9,806 bases of DNA from Candidatus Galligastranaerophilus gallistercoris (GTDB lineage: Bacteria; Cyanobacteriota; Vampirovibrionia; Gastranaerophilales; Gastranaerophilaceae). Positions 1-6,215 of the stretch are shown here, one piece after another. The number at the start of each line of letters is the position of its first letter. The stretch's first letter is position 1. Below the pieces are notes generated by a model. That model was not told the origin of the DNA. It did no database searches and saw only the letters and a program-made list of their open reading frames with translations. The stretch lies in NCBI GenBank assembly GCA_018710795.1, contig DVJH01000071.1, positions 1 through 9,806 on the forward strand. Reading direction: 5' to 3'. Position numbers and translations under genes: made by a program.

Positions 1-2
1 CT

Positions 3-182
3 CCGCATAAAATTTCAAAAGATATTTTTGAATACGGACAAATCGCATCAAAGGAACATAACATTGAATTTTTAAACTTTGATTTTAAGAAAAAAGACGG
101 ATATAAAAAGTCATGTAAAATTGCATATGATTTTGGGATGTACAGGCAAAACTACTGCGGGTGCGAGTTTTCAATAAATTAA
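3..182 (+). CDS. queH: Epoxyqueuosine reductase QueH, 3' partial
   Basis: The left edge carries the last 59 codons of a gene whose 5' part lies outside the window; the frame is open from base 3 to TAA at 180-182. The peptide begins PHKISKDIFEYG, continues with a stretch resembling 'EFLNFDF', and ends in YRQNYCGCEFSIN. This ending, with a Tyr-Arg-Gln run followed by a CxC-type YCGC motif and only a few residues after it, is typical of QueH (formerly DUF208). QueH is an iron-sulfur enzyme that reduces epoxyqueuosine to queuosine in tRNA anticodons and is not homologous to QueG. The two cysteines belong to the conserved Cys set of the family. The identification comes from recognising the C-terminal motif; the N-terminal Cys motif cannot be seen here. 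The transcript probably runs on to the terminator at 400-431. Confidence 0.8.
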   Translation, partial: PHKISKDIFEYGQIASKEHNIEFLNFDFKKKDGYKKSCKIAYDFGMYRQNYCGCEFSIN

Positions 183-399
183 AAAATTTGTATTATTGAA
201 TTTTTGTGTTATTCTAAATTTGTTAAGGATGCGGTAGCAAAAAAAATTGTTTATGCGTTTTTAACAGATACACATTAGAGATACAAAGAGATTCACCATA
301 ATAAGAGACGATTATATTTTAACTGTTTCCATGACTATATGATGTTTGGAAAAGTTTTAGAACCTTTATTTTTTCATACTACAATTTTCTTTTCGTTAC
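183..399. other. Intergenic stretch without a protein gene; possible long 3' UTR or small RNA
   Basis: Between the queH stop and the terminator lie 217 bases with no credible reading frame. The ATGs present open frames of 2 to 26 codons with no ribosome binding site. A weak promoter-like pair on the + strand is TTGTAT (188-193), a 16-base spacer and TATTCT (210-215); it would start RNA near 222 and yield about 210 nt ending at the terminator. No tRNA T-loop (GTTCRANTC) and no recognisable SRP RNA, tmRNA or RNase P core is visible. The alternative is simply a long 3' UTR of queH. Bases 432-476, between the terminator and the rpe stop, are AT-rich and show nothing clear. Confidence 0.35.
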
Positions 400-431
400 G
401 ACGCTTAAAAAAACTTTAAGCGTCTTTTCTT
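400..431 (+). terminator. Rho-independent terminator
   Basis: There is a perfect 10-bp stem, GACGCTTAAA (400-409) pairing with TTTAAGCGTC (415-424), closed by a 5-base loop AAAAC (410-414) and followed by TTTTCTT (425-431). The T-tract lies only on the + strand side. Read on the minus strand, the stem is followed by an A/G-rich run, so it should stop transcripts coming from queH or from a small RNA at 222-399, not the minus-strand rpe operon. Confidence 0.85.
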
Positions 432-476
432 AAATATACGGAATAAAAAACGGCATGCGGTAAAATAAAAACTTTT

Positions 477-1124
477 TTATACGGACAACAGCCTTTTTAT
501 AACCTGTTTTCTGTTTTCGGATTTAAAGACATAATTTCCGCACACGAAGCAATTTGCGCCTAAATCTTTGCAAATTTTTGCCGTTTTATCGTTGATTCCG
601 CCGTCTACCTGAATAATAAGATTGTCAGGCGCCCATTTTTTGATTTCGGTTATTTTTTGAGCGCATTTTGGCATAAAAATCTGCCCCGAAAATCCGGGTT
701 CAACCGTCATGATTAAAACCATATCAACTTTATCGATATAGGGAATAATTTCTTTTGCGGGTGTTTTGGGTTTGATTGAAATGCCCGCCCTAAGCCCCGC
801 TTCTTTTATTAAATCAATACAGGCGCATGTTTTTGCCCTTGCCGCTTCAAGGTGAAAAGTTATAATGTCTGAGCCTGCCTGAATAAAATCGGGGATATAT
901 TTTTCAGGGTTATCTATCATAAGGTGGACATCCAGAATTTCTTTTGTTATTTTCCTTAAAGATTTTACAACAGGTGCCCCTATGGTGATATTCGGAACAA
1001 AATGTCCGTCCATAACGTCAATATGTATCCATTTTGCGCCCGACATCGTTACGCTTTTTATTTCATCTTCCAGATTTGCAAAATCTGCAGATAATATTGA
1101 GGGTGAAATTATAATATCAGACAT
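477..1124 (-). CDS. rpe: Ribulose-phosphate 3-epimerase
   Basis: Rpe interconverts D-ribulose 5-phosphate and D-xylulose 5-phosphate in the pentose phosphate pathway; it is a cytosolic metal-dependent (beta/alpha)8 barrel. In the 216-residue numbering from the ATG at 1127, the family motifs appear in order: SPSILSAD near the N-terminus, HIDVMDGHFVPN (metal and catalytic residues His35 and Asp37), DVHLM (His68), MTVEPGFSGQ (140-149) and VDGGI (Asp175). Length is normal. Two ATGs are adjacent, at 1127 and 1124. I prefer 1124 because AAGGAAG (1134-1128) then sits at a normal distance; starting at 1127 would place it almost touching the start. The start lies inside the end of rnc (8-base overlap), so it is the last gene of the pyrH operon and probably coupled to rnc. 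The usual PGFGGQ is PGFSGQ here, a mild change. No clear terminator follows on this strand. Confidence 0.95.
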   Translation of the reverse strand: MSDIIISPSILSADFANLEDEIKSVTMSGAKWIHIDVMDGHFVPNITIGAPVVKSLRKITKEILDVHLMIDNPEKYIPDFIQAGSDIITFHLEAARAKTCACIDLIKEAGLRAGISIKPKTPAKEIIPYIDKVDMVLIMTVEPGFSGQIFMPKCAQKITEIKKWAPDNLIIQVDGGINDKTAKICKDLGANCFVCGNYVFKSENRKQVIKRLLSV

Positions 1125-1842
1125 CATCTTCCTTTATTTGTTCCCGTAATTTAACAAGTGCTTTTCTTGCCGCTTCGGTCTCGGCTTCTTTTTTTGTCGG
1201 CGCCGTAGCTTTTTCTATGAATTTATTTTCATAATAAACGCCCACCGTAAACATTTTTTTATGTGCGGGCCCCTGCTCATCCAGTGTAACATATTCAGGC
1301 AGGTTGTGGTTATATTTTTGCGTCAGCTCCTGCAATTTTGCCTTAGGGTTTGAAATTTCAATATTTAAGATATCGTCTTTAAAATTGCTTATTAAAAACT
1401 CTTTTGCTTTTGTGTATCCTTTTTCTTTATATTCAAGATATATTGCCCCGAGAAACGCTTCAAAAGCGCAGGCTAAAATTGATTCTTTATATTTGCCTTC
1501 TTCTCCTTCGCATTTGCCGGTTAAAATCAGAGGCGGCAAATCAATTTTTTTTGCAAGACGTGCAATGGTTTTATCCGCAACAATTATTGCTCTCTGTTCG
1601 GTCAGCGCCCCTTCCATTTTGTCTTCATAAAGGTTGTATAATATATCGCTTACCGTGAGTTTTAAAACCGCATCACCCAAAAATTCAAGCCTTTCATAGC
1701 TTTCTTTTCTTCCCTCGTTCAGGTCGGCGGCATATGAAGTGTGGCACATTGCACGGTTTAAAAGCTCAATATTTTTAAATTTGAGCCCCAGTGAGGCGGC
1801 AAATTTTTTTAATACTTTTTTTCTTTCATTAGAAACTAACAT
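1117..1842 (-). CDS. rnc: Ribonuclease III
   Basis: RNase III cleaves double-stranded RNA in rRNA maturation and mRNA or antisense-RNA decay. The 241-residue length is normal. The endonuclease domain (about 8-155) has the signature ERLEFLGDAVL (50-60) with the expected acidic residues Glu50, Glu53 and Asp57, then EGALTEQRA with Glu77, and FEAFLGAIYLE with Glu128. The dsRNA-binding domain (about 164-235) shows PKAKLQEL, GPAHKKMF and KKEAETEAARKAL. The oddity is at the position of E. coli Asp114: the motif reads SILACAFEAF, with Cys125 where most family members have Asp, while Glu128 (E. coli Glu117) is kept. The start ATG at 1842 overlaps the end of cdsA by 14 bases and has no obvious Shine-Dalgarno site, so translation is probably coupled. 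RNase III might also act on its own operon mRNA, but no such hairpin is evident. Confidence 0.95.
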   Translation of the reverse strand: MLVSNERKKVLKKFAASLGLKFKNIELLNRAMCHTSYAADLNEGRKESYERLEFLGDAVLKLTVSDILYNLYEDKMEGALTEQRAIIVADKTIARLAKKIDLPPLILTGKCEGEEGKYKESILACAFEAFLGAIYLEYKEKGYTKAKEFLISNFKDDILNIEISNPKAKLQELTQKYNHNLPEYVTLDEQGPAHKKMFTVGVYYENKFIEKATAPTKKEAETEAARKALVKLREQIKEDDV

Positions 1843-2737
1843 CTATTATATTCTTTAAATAAATTAAAAAGTCATTCAAGAAATTGTTCCCGTGAGTGAA
1901 ATTTTTAAAGTAATAATATGCAACGGGAAGTGCAAAAATGTAGCTGTCGGTTCTGTCTAAAAATCCGCCATGCCCGGGGAGGATATTGCTTGAATCTTTA
2001 ACGCCCGCATCTCTTTTAATTAAAGATTCCGATAAATCGCCGAGCTGGGCAGAGATTGTTATGATTAAACCTGCTGTAATACATTCAAAAAATGTAAGAC
2101 CGGTGTATAAAACACCCGGTATTGAAACCAAAACTGCGGCAATTCCCCCGGCAATTGCGCCTTCAATTGTTTTTTTCGGGCTTATAACTGCTGAAAGTTT
2201 ATGTTTTCCGTATCTTGAGCCGAAAAAATATGCGGCGGTATCGGTTACAAGAATGCATAAAAATACGAACATCGTAAGATAAAACCCTTCGGATAATTCG
2301 TATATGAAAATATTATTTGCATTTAAATTTATGCCGATTTGCCTGATGAGCATAATGTGGCAGGGAAGAAGCGCGCCGTACATAAACCCCAGTTCCGTTG
2401 TTGCAACGTTAGCAATGTATGGCTGGCGCCCCATAAATAAAACAATTAAAAATGACCCCAATGTTCCCAAAACAAGAACCGCAGGGATTAAATCAAGCTT
2501 GTTGATTGCGACGATAAAACATAAAAGAATGCCCACAACTCCCATAACGGAAAAGCTCGGGTGAAAACCTTTCATTCTTAATATATGTACATATTCTTTT
2601 GACGCAACCAGAATAACCGTCAATAATAATCCGAGCAAAAACATACCGCCGAAAAATATGCAGGTTAATGTTATTAACGAAATAATAACACCCGTTATAA
2701 ACCTTTTGGCTCTGTTTTGCTTTTGAATATCTTCCAT
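1829..2737 (-). CDS. cdsA: Phosphatidate cytidylyltransferase (CDP-diacylglycerol synthase)
   Basis: CdsA makes CDP-diacylglycerol from phosphatidate and CTP in the inner membrane, the branch point for phospholipid synthesis. The 302-residue protein is rich in membrane segments: about 13-46, 63-101 (two), 110-131, 152-172, 193-212 and 217-232. The family signature is clear in the C-terminal half: DTAAYFFGSRYGKHKL (166-181), SPKKTIEGAIAG (186-197) and, at 231-265, the S-x-x-KRDxGxKD ... PGHGGxLDRxDS pattern with the metal- and CTP-binding Asp residues. The ATG follows directly on the TAA of frr (2738) with no spacing and no near Shine-Dalgarno site, so reinitiation after frr is likely. In many bacteria uppS lies between frr and cdsA; it is absent here. 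Confidence in function is high; exact membrane boundaries are estimated by eye. Confidence 0.95.
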   Translation of the reverse strand: MEDIQKQNRAKRFITGVIISLITLTCIFFGGMFLLGLLLTVILVASKEYVHILRMKGFHPSFSVMGVVGILLCFIVAINKLDLIPAVLVLGTLGSFLIVLFMGRQPYIANVATTELGFMYGALLPCHIMLIRQIGINLNANNIFIYELSEGFYLTMFVFLCILVTDTAAYFFGSRYGKHKLSAVISPKKTIEGAIAGGIAAVLVSIPGVLYTGLTFFECITAGLIITISAQLGDLSESLIKRDAGVKDSSNILPGHGGFLDRTDSYIFALPVAYYYFKNFTHGNNFLNDFLIYLKNIIDVSF

Positions 2738-3298
2738 TTATACGGTCATGACCTCTTTGTCTTTTTCCGCTACCGTATCATCTACGATTTTTATATATTT
2801 ATCGGTTGCTTTTTGAATTTTATCCTGTCCGTCTTTAACTGAATCTTCAGGCATATTTTCCGCTTTTTCCGCTTTTTTAAGGTCATCTGTCATATCACGG
2901 CGGACATTTCTTATTGCAACTTTTGCATTTTCGCCCATTGATTTAACATCTTTTGTTAAAGCTTTTCTTCTTTCTTCCGTTAAAGGAGGAAAAGCAAGTC
3001 TTATAACGAGCCCGTCAGAGTTTGGAGTAATGCCGAGTTCGGCTTTGATTATCGCTTTTTCTATTTCTTTTATGATTGATTTGTCAAACGGTGCAATAAC
3101 AAGTGTTGTGCCGTCTTGAACCGTCACTTGAGACAATTGTCTTAAAGGAGTGGGCGCTCCGTAATAATCAACGGTAACTTTATCTAAAATCATCGGGTTT
3201 GCGCGCCCCGTTCTTATTGTTGCCAAATCTTTTTTTAACTGATGAATGCATTTTTCCATTTTATCAGTGCCGTTTTTTAAAATTTCATCTATCGACAT
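2738..3298 (-). CDS. frr: Ribosome recycling factor
   Basis: RRF works with EF-G to split post-termination ribosomes. At 186 residues it has the usual length. Domain I is the long three-helix bundle formed by the N-terminal part (about 1-30) and the C-terminal half (about 105-186); domain II (about 31-104) is the small beta domain. Recognisable family features are IRTGRANP (28-35), YYGAPTPLRQLSQV (45-58), FPPLTEERRKAL (103-114) and the conserved RNVRRD (130-135). The ATG lies two bases after the pyrH stop, with AGGAGA (3310-3305) six bases upstream, inside the last pyrH codons. It is the second gene of the operon; the pyrH-frr pair is widely conserved. Confidence 0.97.
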   Translation of the reverse strand: MSIDEILKNGTDKMEKCIHQLKKDLATIRTGRANPMILDKVTVDYYGAPTPLRQLSQVTVQDGTTLVIAPFDKSIIKEIEKAIIKAELGITPNSDGLVIRLAFPPLTEERRKALTKDVKSMGENAKVAIRNVRRDMTDDLKKAEKAENMPEDSVKDGQDKIQKATDKYIKIVDDTVAEKDKEVMTV

Positions 3299-3300
3299 TT

Positions 3301-4020
3301 TTATTCTCCTACATATGTTCCTAATTTTTCGCCTTTAAGAATTTTTATTATCCCGTCTTTTTCATCAAAATTAAAGACTATAATGGGTATATTATTTTGT
3401 TTGCATAACGAGCAGCTTGTGGTATCCATAACTTTAAGCCCGTTTACGATAATATCGTCATAATTTAATTTATCATATTTAATTGCATCGGGGTTTGTTT
3501 TGGGGTCATCATTGTAAACGCCGTCTACGCCGTTTTTTGCCATGAGCATAACTTCGGCTCCGATTTCCGCCGCTCTAAGCGCGGCTGCGGTATCGGTCGT
3601 AAAGAACGGGTTTCCCGTGCCTGCCGCAAAAATTACGACTCTGTTTTTTTCAAGGTGCCTTATTGCTTTAAATCTGATATAGGGTTCTGCGATTTTGTTC
3701 ATTGTAATTGCTGATTGCACCCTGCAGGACACACCTATTTTTCTTAATTCCGATTGCAGCGCAATTGCATTCATAACCGTTGCAAGCATGCCGACATAAT
3801 CGCCCGAGGCTTGATCCATTCCGAGTTTTTTTGAATTTTTCATTCCTCTGAATATGTTTCCGCCGCCTACAACTACCGCTATTTGAACACCCAATTCATG
3901 CGCTTTTTTGATTTCGTTTGCTATCATTTCAACGGGAACGGGATCAATTCCGAATTCCTGGCTTCCAAGAAGGGCTTCCCCGCTAATTTTCAGCAAAATT
4001 TTACCGTATTTTAAGTCCAT
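3301..4020 (-). CDS. pyrH: Uridylate kinase (UMP kinase)
   Basis: PyrH phosphorylates UMP to UDP with ATP in pyrimidine nucleotide synthesis. Bacterial PyrH is a hexameric member of the amino acid kinase family, unrelated to eukaryotic UMP/CMP kinases. At 239 residues the length is typical. Motifs in order are LLKISGEALLG (9-19, Lys11), VVVGGGNIFRG (49-59), GDYVGMLATVMNA (73-85), GTGNPFFTTDTAAALRA (134-150) for the nucleotide and UMP sites, KNGVDGVYNDDPK (162-174) and LKVMDTTS (195-202). It is the first gene of the minus-strand operon. A promoter with TATACA and TATAAT boxes fits at 4080-4052, giving a leader of about 25 bases. No good Shine-Dalgarno site is present (only a purine run, AAAGAAATTAAAG, before ATG). 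In many bacteria rpsB and tsf precede pyrH; here they do not. Confidence 0.97.
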   Translation of the reverse strand: MDLKYGKILLKISGEALLGSQEFGIDPVPVEMIANEIKKAHELGVQIAVVVGGGNIFRGMKNSKKLGMDQASGDYVGMLATVMNAIALQSELRKIGVSCRVQSAITMNKIAEPYIRFKAIRHLEKNRVVIFAAGTGNPFFTTDTAAALRAAEIGAEVMLMAKNGVDGVYNDDPKTNPDAIKYDKLNYDDIIVNGLKVMDTTSCSLCKQNNIPIIVFNFDEKDGIIKILKGEKLGTYVGE

Positions 4021-4051
4021 CTTTAATTTCTTTATTAAAATCTTTATGTTA

Positions 4052-4080
4052 ATTATACTAAAAAAACCTTATATTGTATA
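4052..4080 (-). promoter_or_regulatory. Putative sigma-70-type promoter of the pyrH operon
   Basis: On the minus strand, TATACA (4080-4075) and a perfect TATAAT (4057-4052) are separated by 17 bases. Transcription would begin near 4045, giving a leader of about 25 bases before the pyrH ATG at 4020. The -35 box matches four of six consensus bases. It overlaps the -10 box of the oppositely oriented promoter (4077-4082). Confidence 0.5.
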
Positions 4081-4082
4081 AT
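4054..4082 (+). promoter_or_regulatory. Putative promoter of the HEAT-like gene, predicting a leaderless mRNA
   Basis: A perfect TATAAT lies at 4077-4082 on the + strand, seven bases before the ATG at 4090. Transcription from it would begin at or within a base or two of the start codon, so the message would have no 5' leader. The -35 position (4054-4059, TATACT, 17-base spacer) is weak. No Shine-Dalgarno site precedes the ATG, which agrees with leaderless initiation. In so AT-rich a region a chance TATAAT is possible. Confidence 0.45.
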
Positions 4083-4089
4083 ATTTATT

Positions 4090-5298
4090 ATGGATTTAGG
4101 TACAAAAAACGCAAACAACTTAATAAACAAAGATTTCAACGTTCAAAAATCGGCGGCAGCCGTTATTATAAACGAACCGGATGTTTTTTCGTTTAAAATC
4201 CTTGCTGAAAAATCCGAGTTTATCTTTGATTTCATTAAAGATAAAGTTCGCCTGAATTTGTTAAATGCGGTAAATGAAGGTAATGTTTTAAATCTTTTCG
4301 GTTTTATGAAATATTATTCTTCGGATTTTGAAGATGTTATCGTTAAATCGTTTATAAAATTTAACAATGACGATATTAAAACAAGAATGCTGAATATTTT
4401 AAAAGACGGTACGGTTGAAGAAAAAACGTATGCGGTTAAATATTTTGCACAAATTAAAGATTCTATCGATAAAAAAGTTATCGATGAATTTATCAAATCA
4501 GATTTTTATCCTCTAAAATCAGCTTCAATAGAATTGCTGTCCAAATACGGAGACAGAGAAGAATTTGATAAAAGAATCAATATTTTAAAAACGAACACCG
4601 ATGAATTTGAAAAATTTGAAGCTGCGGAATTTTTATGTCTGTTTGGCGATAAAGACGCGTATGAAATTGTTTATGATTATTTTATAAATTCGCCCATGAA
4701 AGATATTTTTACCGACAACATATTACTTTTGAAAAATTTTGAAGAACTTTTGAATAATAACGATGAAGATAAAATTTTTAAGATTTATTCGGTAATTTTG
4801 AAAAATTTTCCCGAAAGCGTTAATTTTAAAGAGCTTTCATACTGTTTAAACGAGGGCGTGTTTGATTTTTTACTTGAATCGGACGGAAATTACCCCGTTA
4901 TTTTAAATTATACGCTTCTTGATAAATTAAATCTTATATTGTCCGATGAAGCGTATAAAATAGATTTGGACAAAAACGATATAAGATGTGCAACGGGATA
5001 TAAAAATGCGCTTGAAACGTTTCTCGGTGCATACGGTAAAAAAGAAATAATTATTGAAGCACTCAAAAAAGGCATAAGAGATGAAATTTTATTTGCTCTT
5101 AATCTTATTTATTCGGATAAAGAAATTGAAAATGCCGTTATTGATTTAATAAACACTGCGTCTGATGAAGAAATTATTTTGAATGCTCTTTATGCTTTAA
5201 AAAATCTTAATTTATCAAACATTGAAATAATAAATTCGGCAGCGGCAAAAGTTAAAAATGAAACGGTAAGGGCGGAAATTTTGAGCCTGAGAAATTAA
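4090..5298 (+). CDS. Unrecognised HEAT-like alpha-helical repeat protein
   Basis: I do not recognise this 402-residue protein as a named family. It is rich in Lys, Asp, Glu, Ile, Leu, Phe and Asn, lacks a signal peptide or membrane segment, and should be cytosolic. It reads as pairs of amphipathic helices separated by short acidic turns, as in HEAT/ARM solenoids. Helical units are clearest at about 94-123, 124-154 and 172-201 and, after a less regular middle (about 205-300), at 318-342, 344-372 and 376-400. No catalytic motif is visible. Such solenoids usually bind proteins. It is the only + strand gene between two minus-strand housekeeping operons, and its TAA overlaps the ftsQ stop by four bases. 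The ATG at 4090 is the only reasonable start: the next Met is residue 73. Base composition resembles its neighbours, so there is no sign of recent transfer. A scaffold or regulatory role would be speculation. Confidence 0.8.
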   Translation: MDLGTKNANNLINKDFNVQKSAAAVIINEPDVFSFKILAEKSEFIFDFIKDKVRLNLLNAVNEGNVLNLFGFMKYYSSDFEDVIVKSFIKFNNDDIKTRMLNILKDGTVEEKTYAVKYFAQIKDSIDKKVIDEFIKSDFYPLKSASIELLSKYGDREEFDKRINILKTNTDEFEKFEAAEFLCLFGDKDAYEIVYDYFINSPMKDIFTDNILLLKNFEELLNNNDEDKIFKIYSVILKNFPESVNFKELSYCLNEGVFDFLLESDGNYPVILNYTLLDKLNLILSDEAYKIDLDKNDIRCATGYKNALETFLGAYGKKEIIIEALKKGIRDEILFALNLIYSDKEIENAVIDLINTASDEEIILNALYALKNLNLSNIEIINSAAAKVKNETVRAEILSLRN

Positions 5299-6215
5299 TC
5301 CGGTGTTTCTTCTTTGTTTTCTTCTTTGTTTTTGTCTTTTTTATCCTGCTTTTGTTCCGGTTTTTCCGTGTCTAATTTTATGTAATTTGTGTTTTTCCAT
5401 CTTAAATCAATATATTTAACTTTTTGTTTCAAAGTTTTTGCTTCGGGCAGTATGGTCGGAATTGATTTTATTCTGTCTTTCAGAGTGTCATCTATTGAAC
5501 CTATCCTGAGCATAACATCATCAAGCTTTACATATATATCGTTTTGATTTCTTAAATCTATATATATGACTTTTTGCTTTGAATAGGCTTCTATTGTTTT
5601 GGTTAATTTTATCAGTTCGTCTACTCTTTTTTTGTCCCAATTTTCATAATCATCATCGTTTGTTCCGTAGCTTAAAATTTTTGTTGTTTTAAATTTGGAG
5701 GGAATGGGCATATATTCTCTGTCTATATAGTATCCGTCTTCGGTTATGGCAGAAATGGGCGCCGATTCGTCATTCGGTGCAATCAAAAAAACGGGCGTTC
5801 TTTCCTCAATAAAGACAATAATTCTTGCGGGGAACCAAAAACGCCTTATGTATGCTTTTTTAACCGATTGCAGACGCATAAGGCTTTCTTCCAGATTTTT
5901 TGTTGAATACTTATATATCTGTTCATTCGGGGCATCTTCTCTTCGTATGATGTCTGCTATTTTATATTCGGGAGTTATTAAATTTCCTTCAATTCGTATT
6001 ACATCTGGTTTCAGGCTGACAACATCGGCAGGGTTTATATACCATGCGGAAAGGCCCAAAAGCTGATATGAAAGATAAACAAGCCCGAAAATCAACGAAA
6101 CCCTTAAAAGCATTCTAAAACGCCTGATACGCTTTTTTGCGTTCGCAATTTTGCGTTTCATTTTAATTATTATCGATTTTCTTTTGTAATATTGTCTTCT
6201 GTTGAATTCGCTCAT
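5295..6215 (-). CDS. ftsQ: Cell division protein FtsQ/DivIB
   Basis: FtsQ is a bitopic membrane protein that joins the FtsB/FtsL pair and recruits septal wall synthesis to the divisome. The 306-residue chain shows a very basic cytoplasmic N-terminus (1-36), one membrane segment (about 37-60), a POTRA domain (about 69-137, with VIRIEGN, SVKKAYIRRFWFPARIIVFIEER-like pattern ending in E-E-R) and a beta domain (about 140-283). The tail (284-306) is a Lys/Glu/Asp/Gln low-complexity stretch. Residues 215-232 and 265-282 resemble each other (KVxYIDLR...YxKLD). The ATG overlaps the ddl stop by one base (TAATG), without a Shine-Dalgarno site, indicating coupling. In many clusters ftsA/ftsZ follow; here ftsQ is last and its stop overlaps that of the convergent HEAT-like gene. 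Sequence conservation in FtsQ is low, but layout and context agree. Confidence 0.9.
   Translation of the reverse strand: MSEFNRRQYYKRKSIIIKMKRKIANAKKRIRRFRMLLRVSLIFGLVYLSYQLLGLSAWYINPADVVSLKPDVIRIEGNLITPEYKIADIIRREDAPNEQIYKYSTKNLEESLMRLQSVKKAYIRRFWFPARIIVFIEERTPVFLIAPNDESAPISAITEDGYYIDREYMPIPSKFKTTKILSYGTNDDDYENWDKKRVDELIKLTKTIEAYSKQKVIYIDLRNQNDIYVKLDDVMLRIGSIDDTLKDRIKSIPTILPEAKTLKQKVKYIDLRWKNTNYIKLDTEKPEQKQDKKDKNKEENKEETPD
5306..5329. repeat. Tandem 12-bp repeat, two perfect copies, in the ftsQ tail
   Basis: TTTCTTCTTTGT occurs twice in direct succession (5306-5317 and 5318-5329), followed by degenerate related sequence. On the minus strand it encodes the NKEE-type repeat in the charged C-terminal tail of FtsQ. 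Being a multiple of three bases, a change in copy number would lengthen or shorten the tail without changing the frame. Confidence 0.85.

Noticed and set aside
339..419. A 26-codon frame on the + strand beginning with ATG ATG
   Set aside because: It has no ribosome binding site, overlaps the left arm of the terminator hairpin and encodes nothing recognisable.
445..478. Possible minus-strand terminator after rpe, an AT-only fold plus the GCATGC palindrome
   Set aside because: The AT stem has only a two-base loop and GCATGC has no loop at all, so neither forms a believable terminator.
1304..1658. Antisense open frames on the + strand within rnc (84 and 108 codons)
   Set aside because: They lie opposite a well-supported RNase III gene, have no promoter or ribosome binding site, and reflect codon bias of the real gene.
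1986..2564. Two antisense open frames on the + strand within cdsA
   Set aside because: Shadows of cdsA: composition mirrors its hydrophobic codons and no family motif appears.
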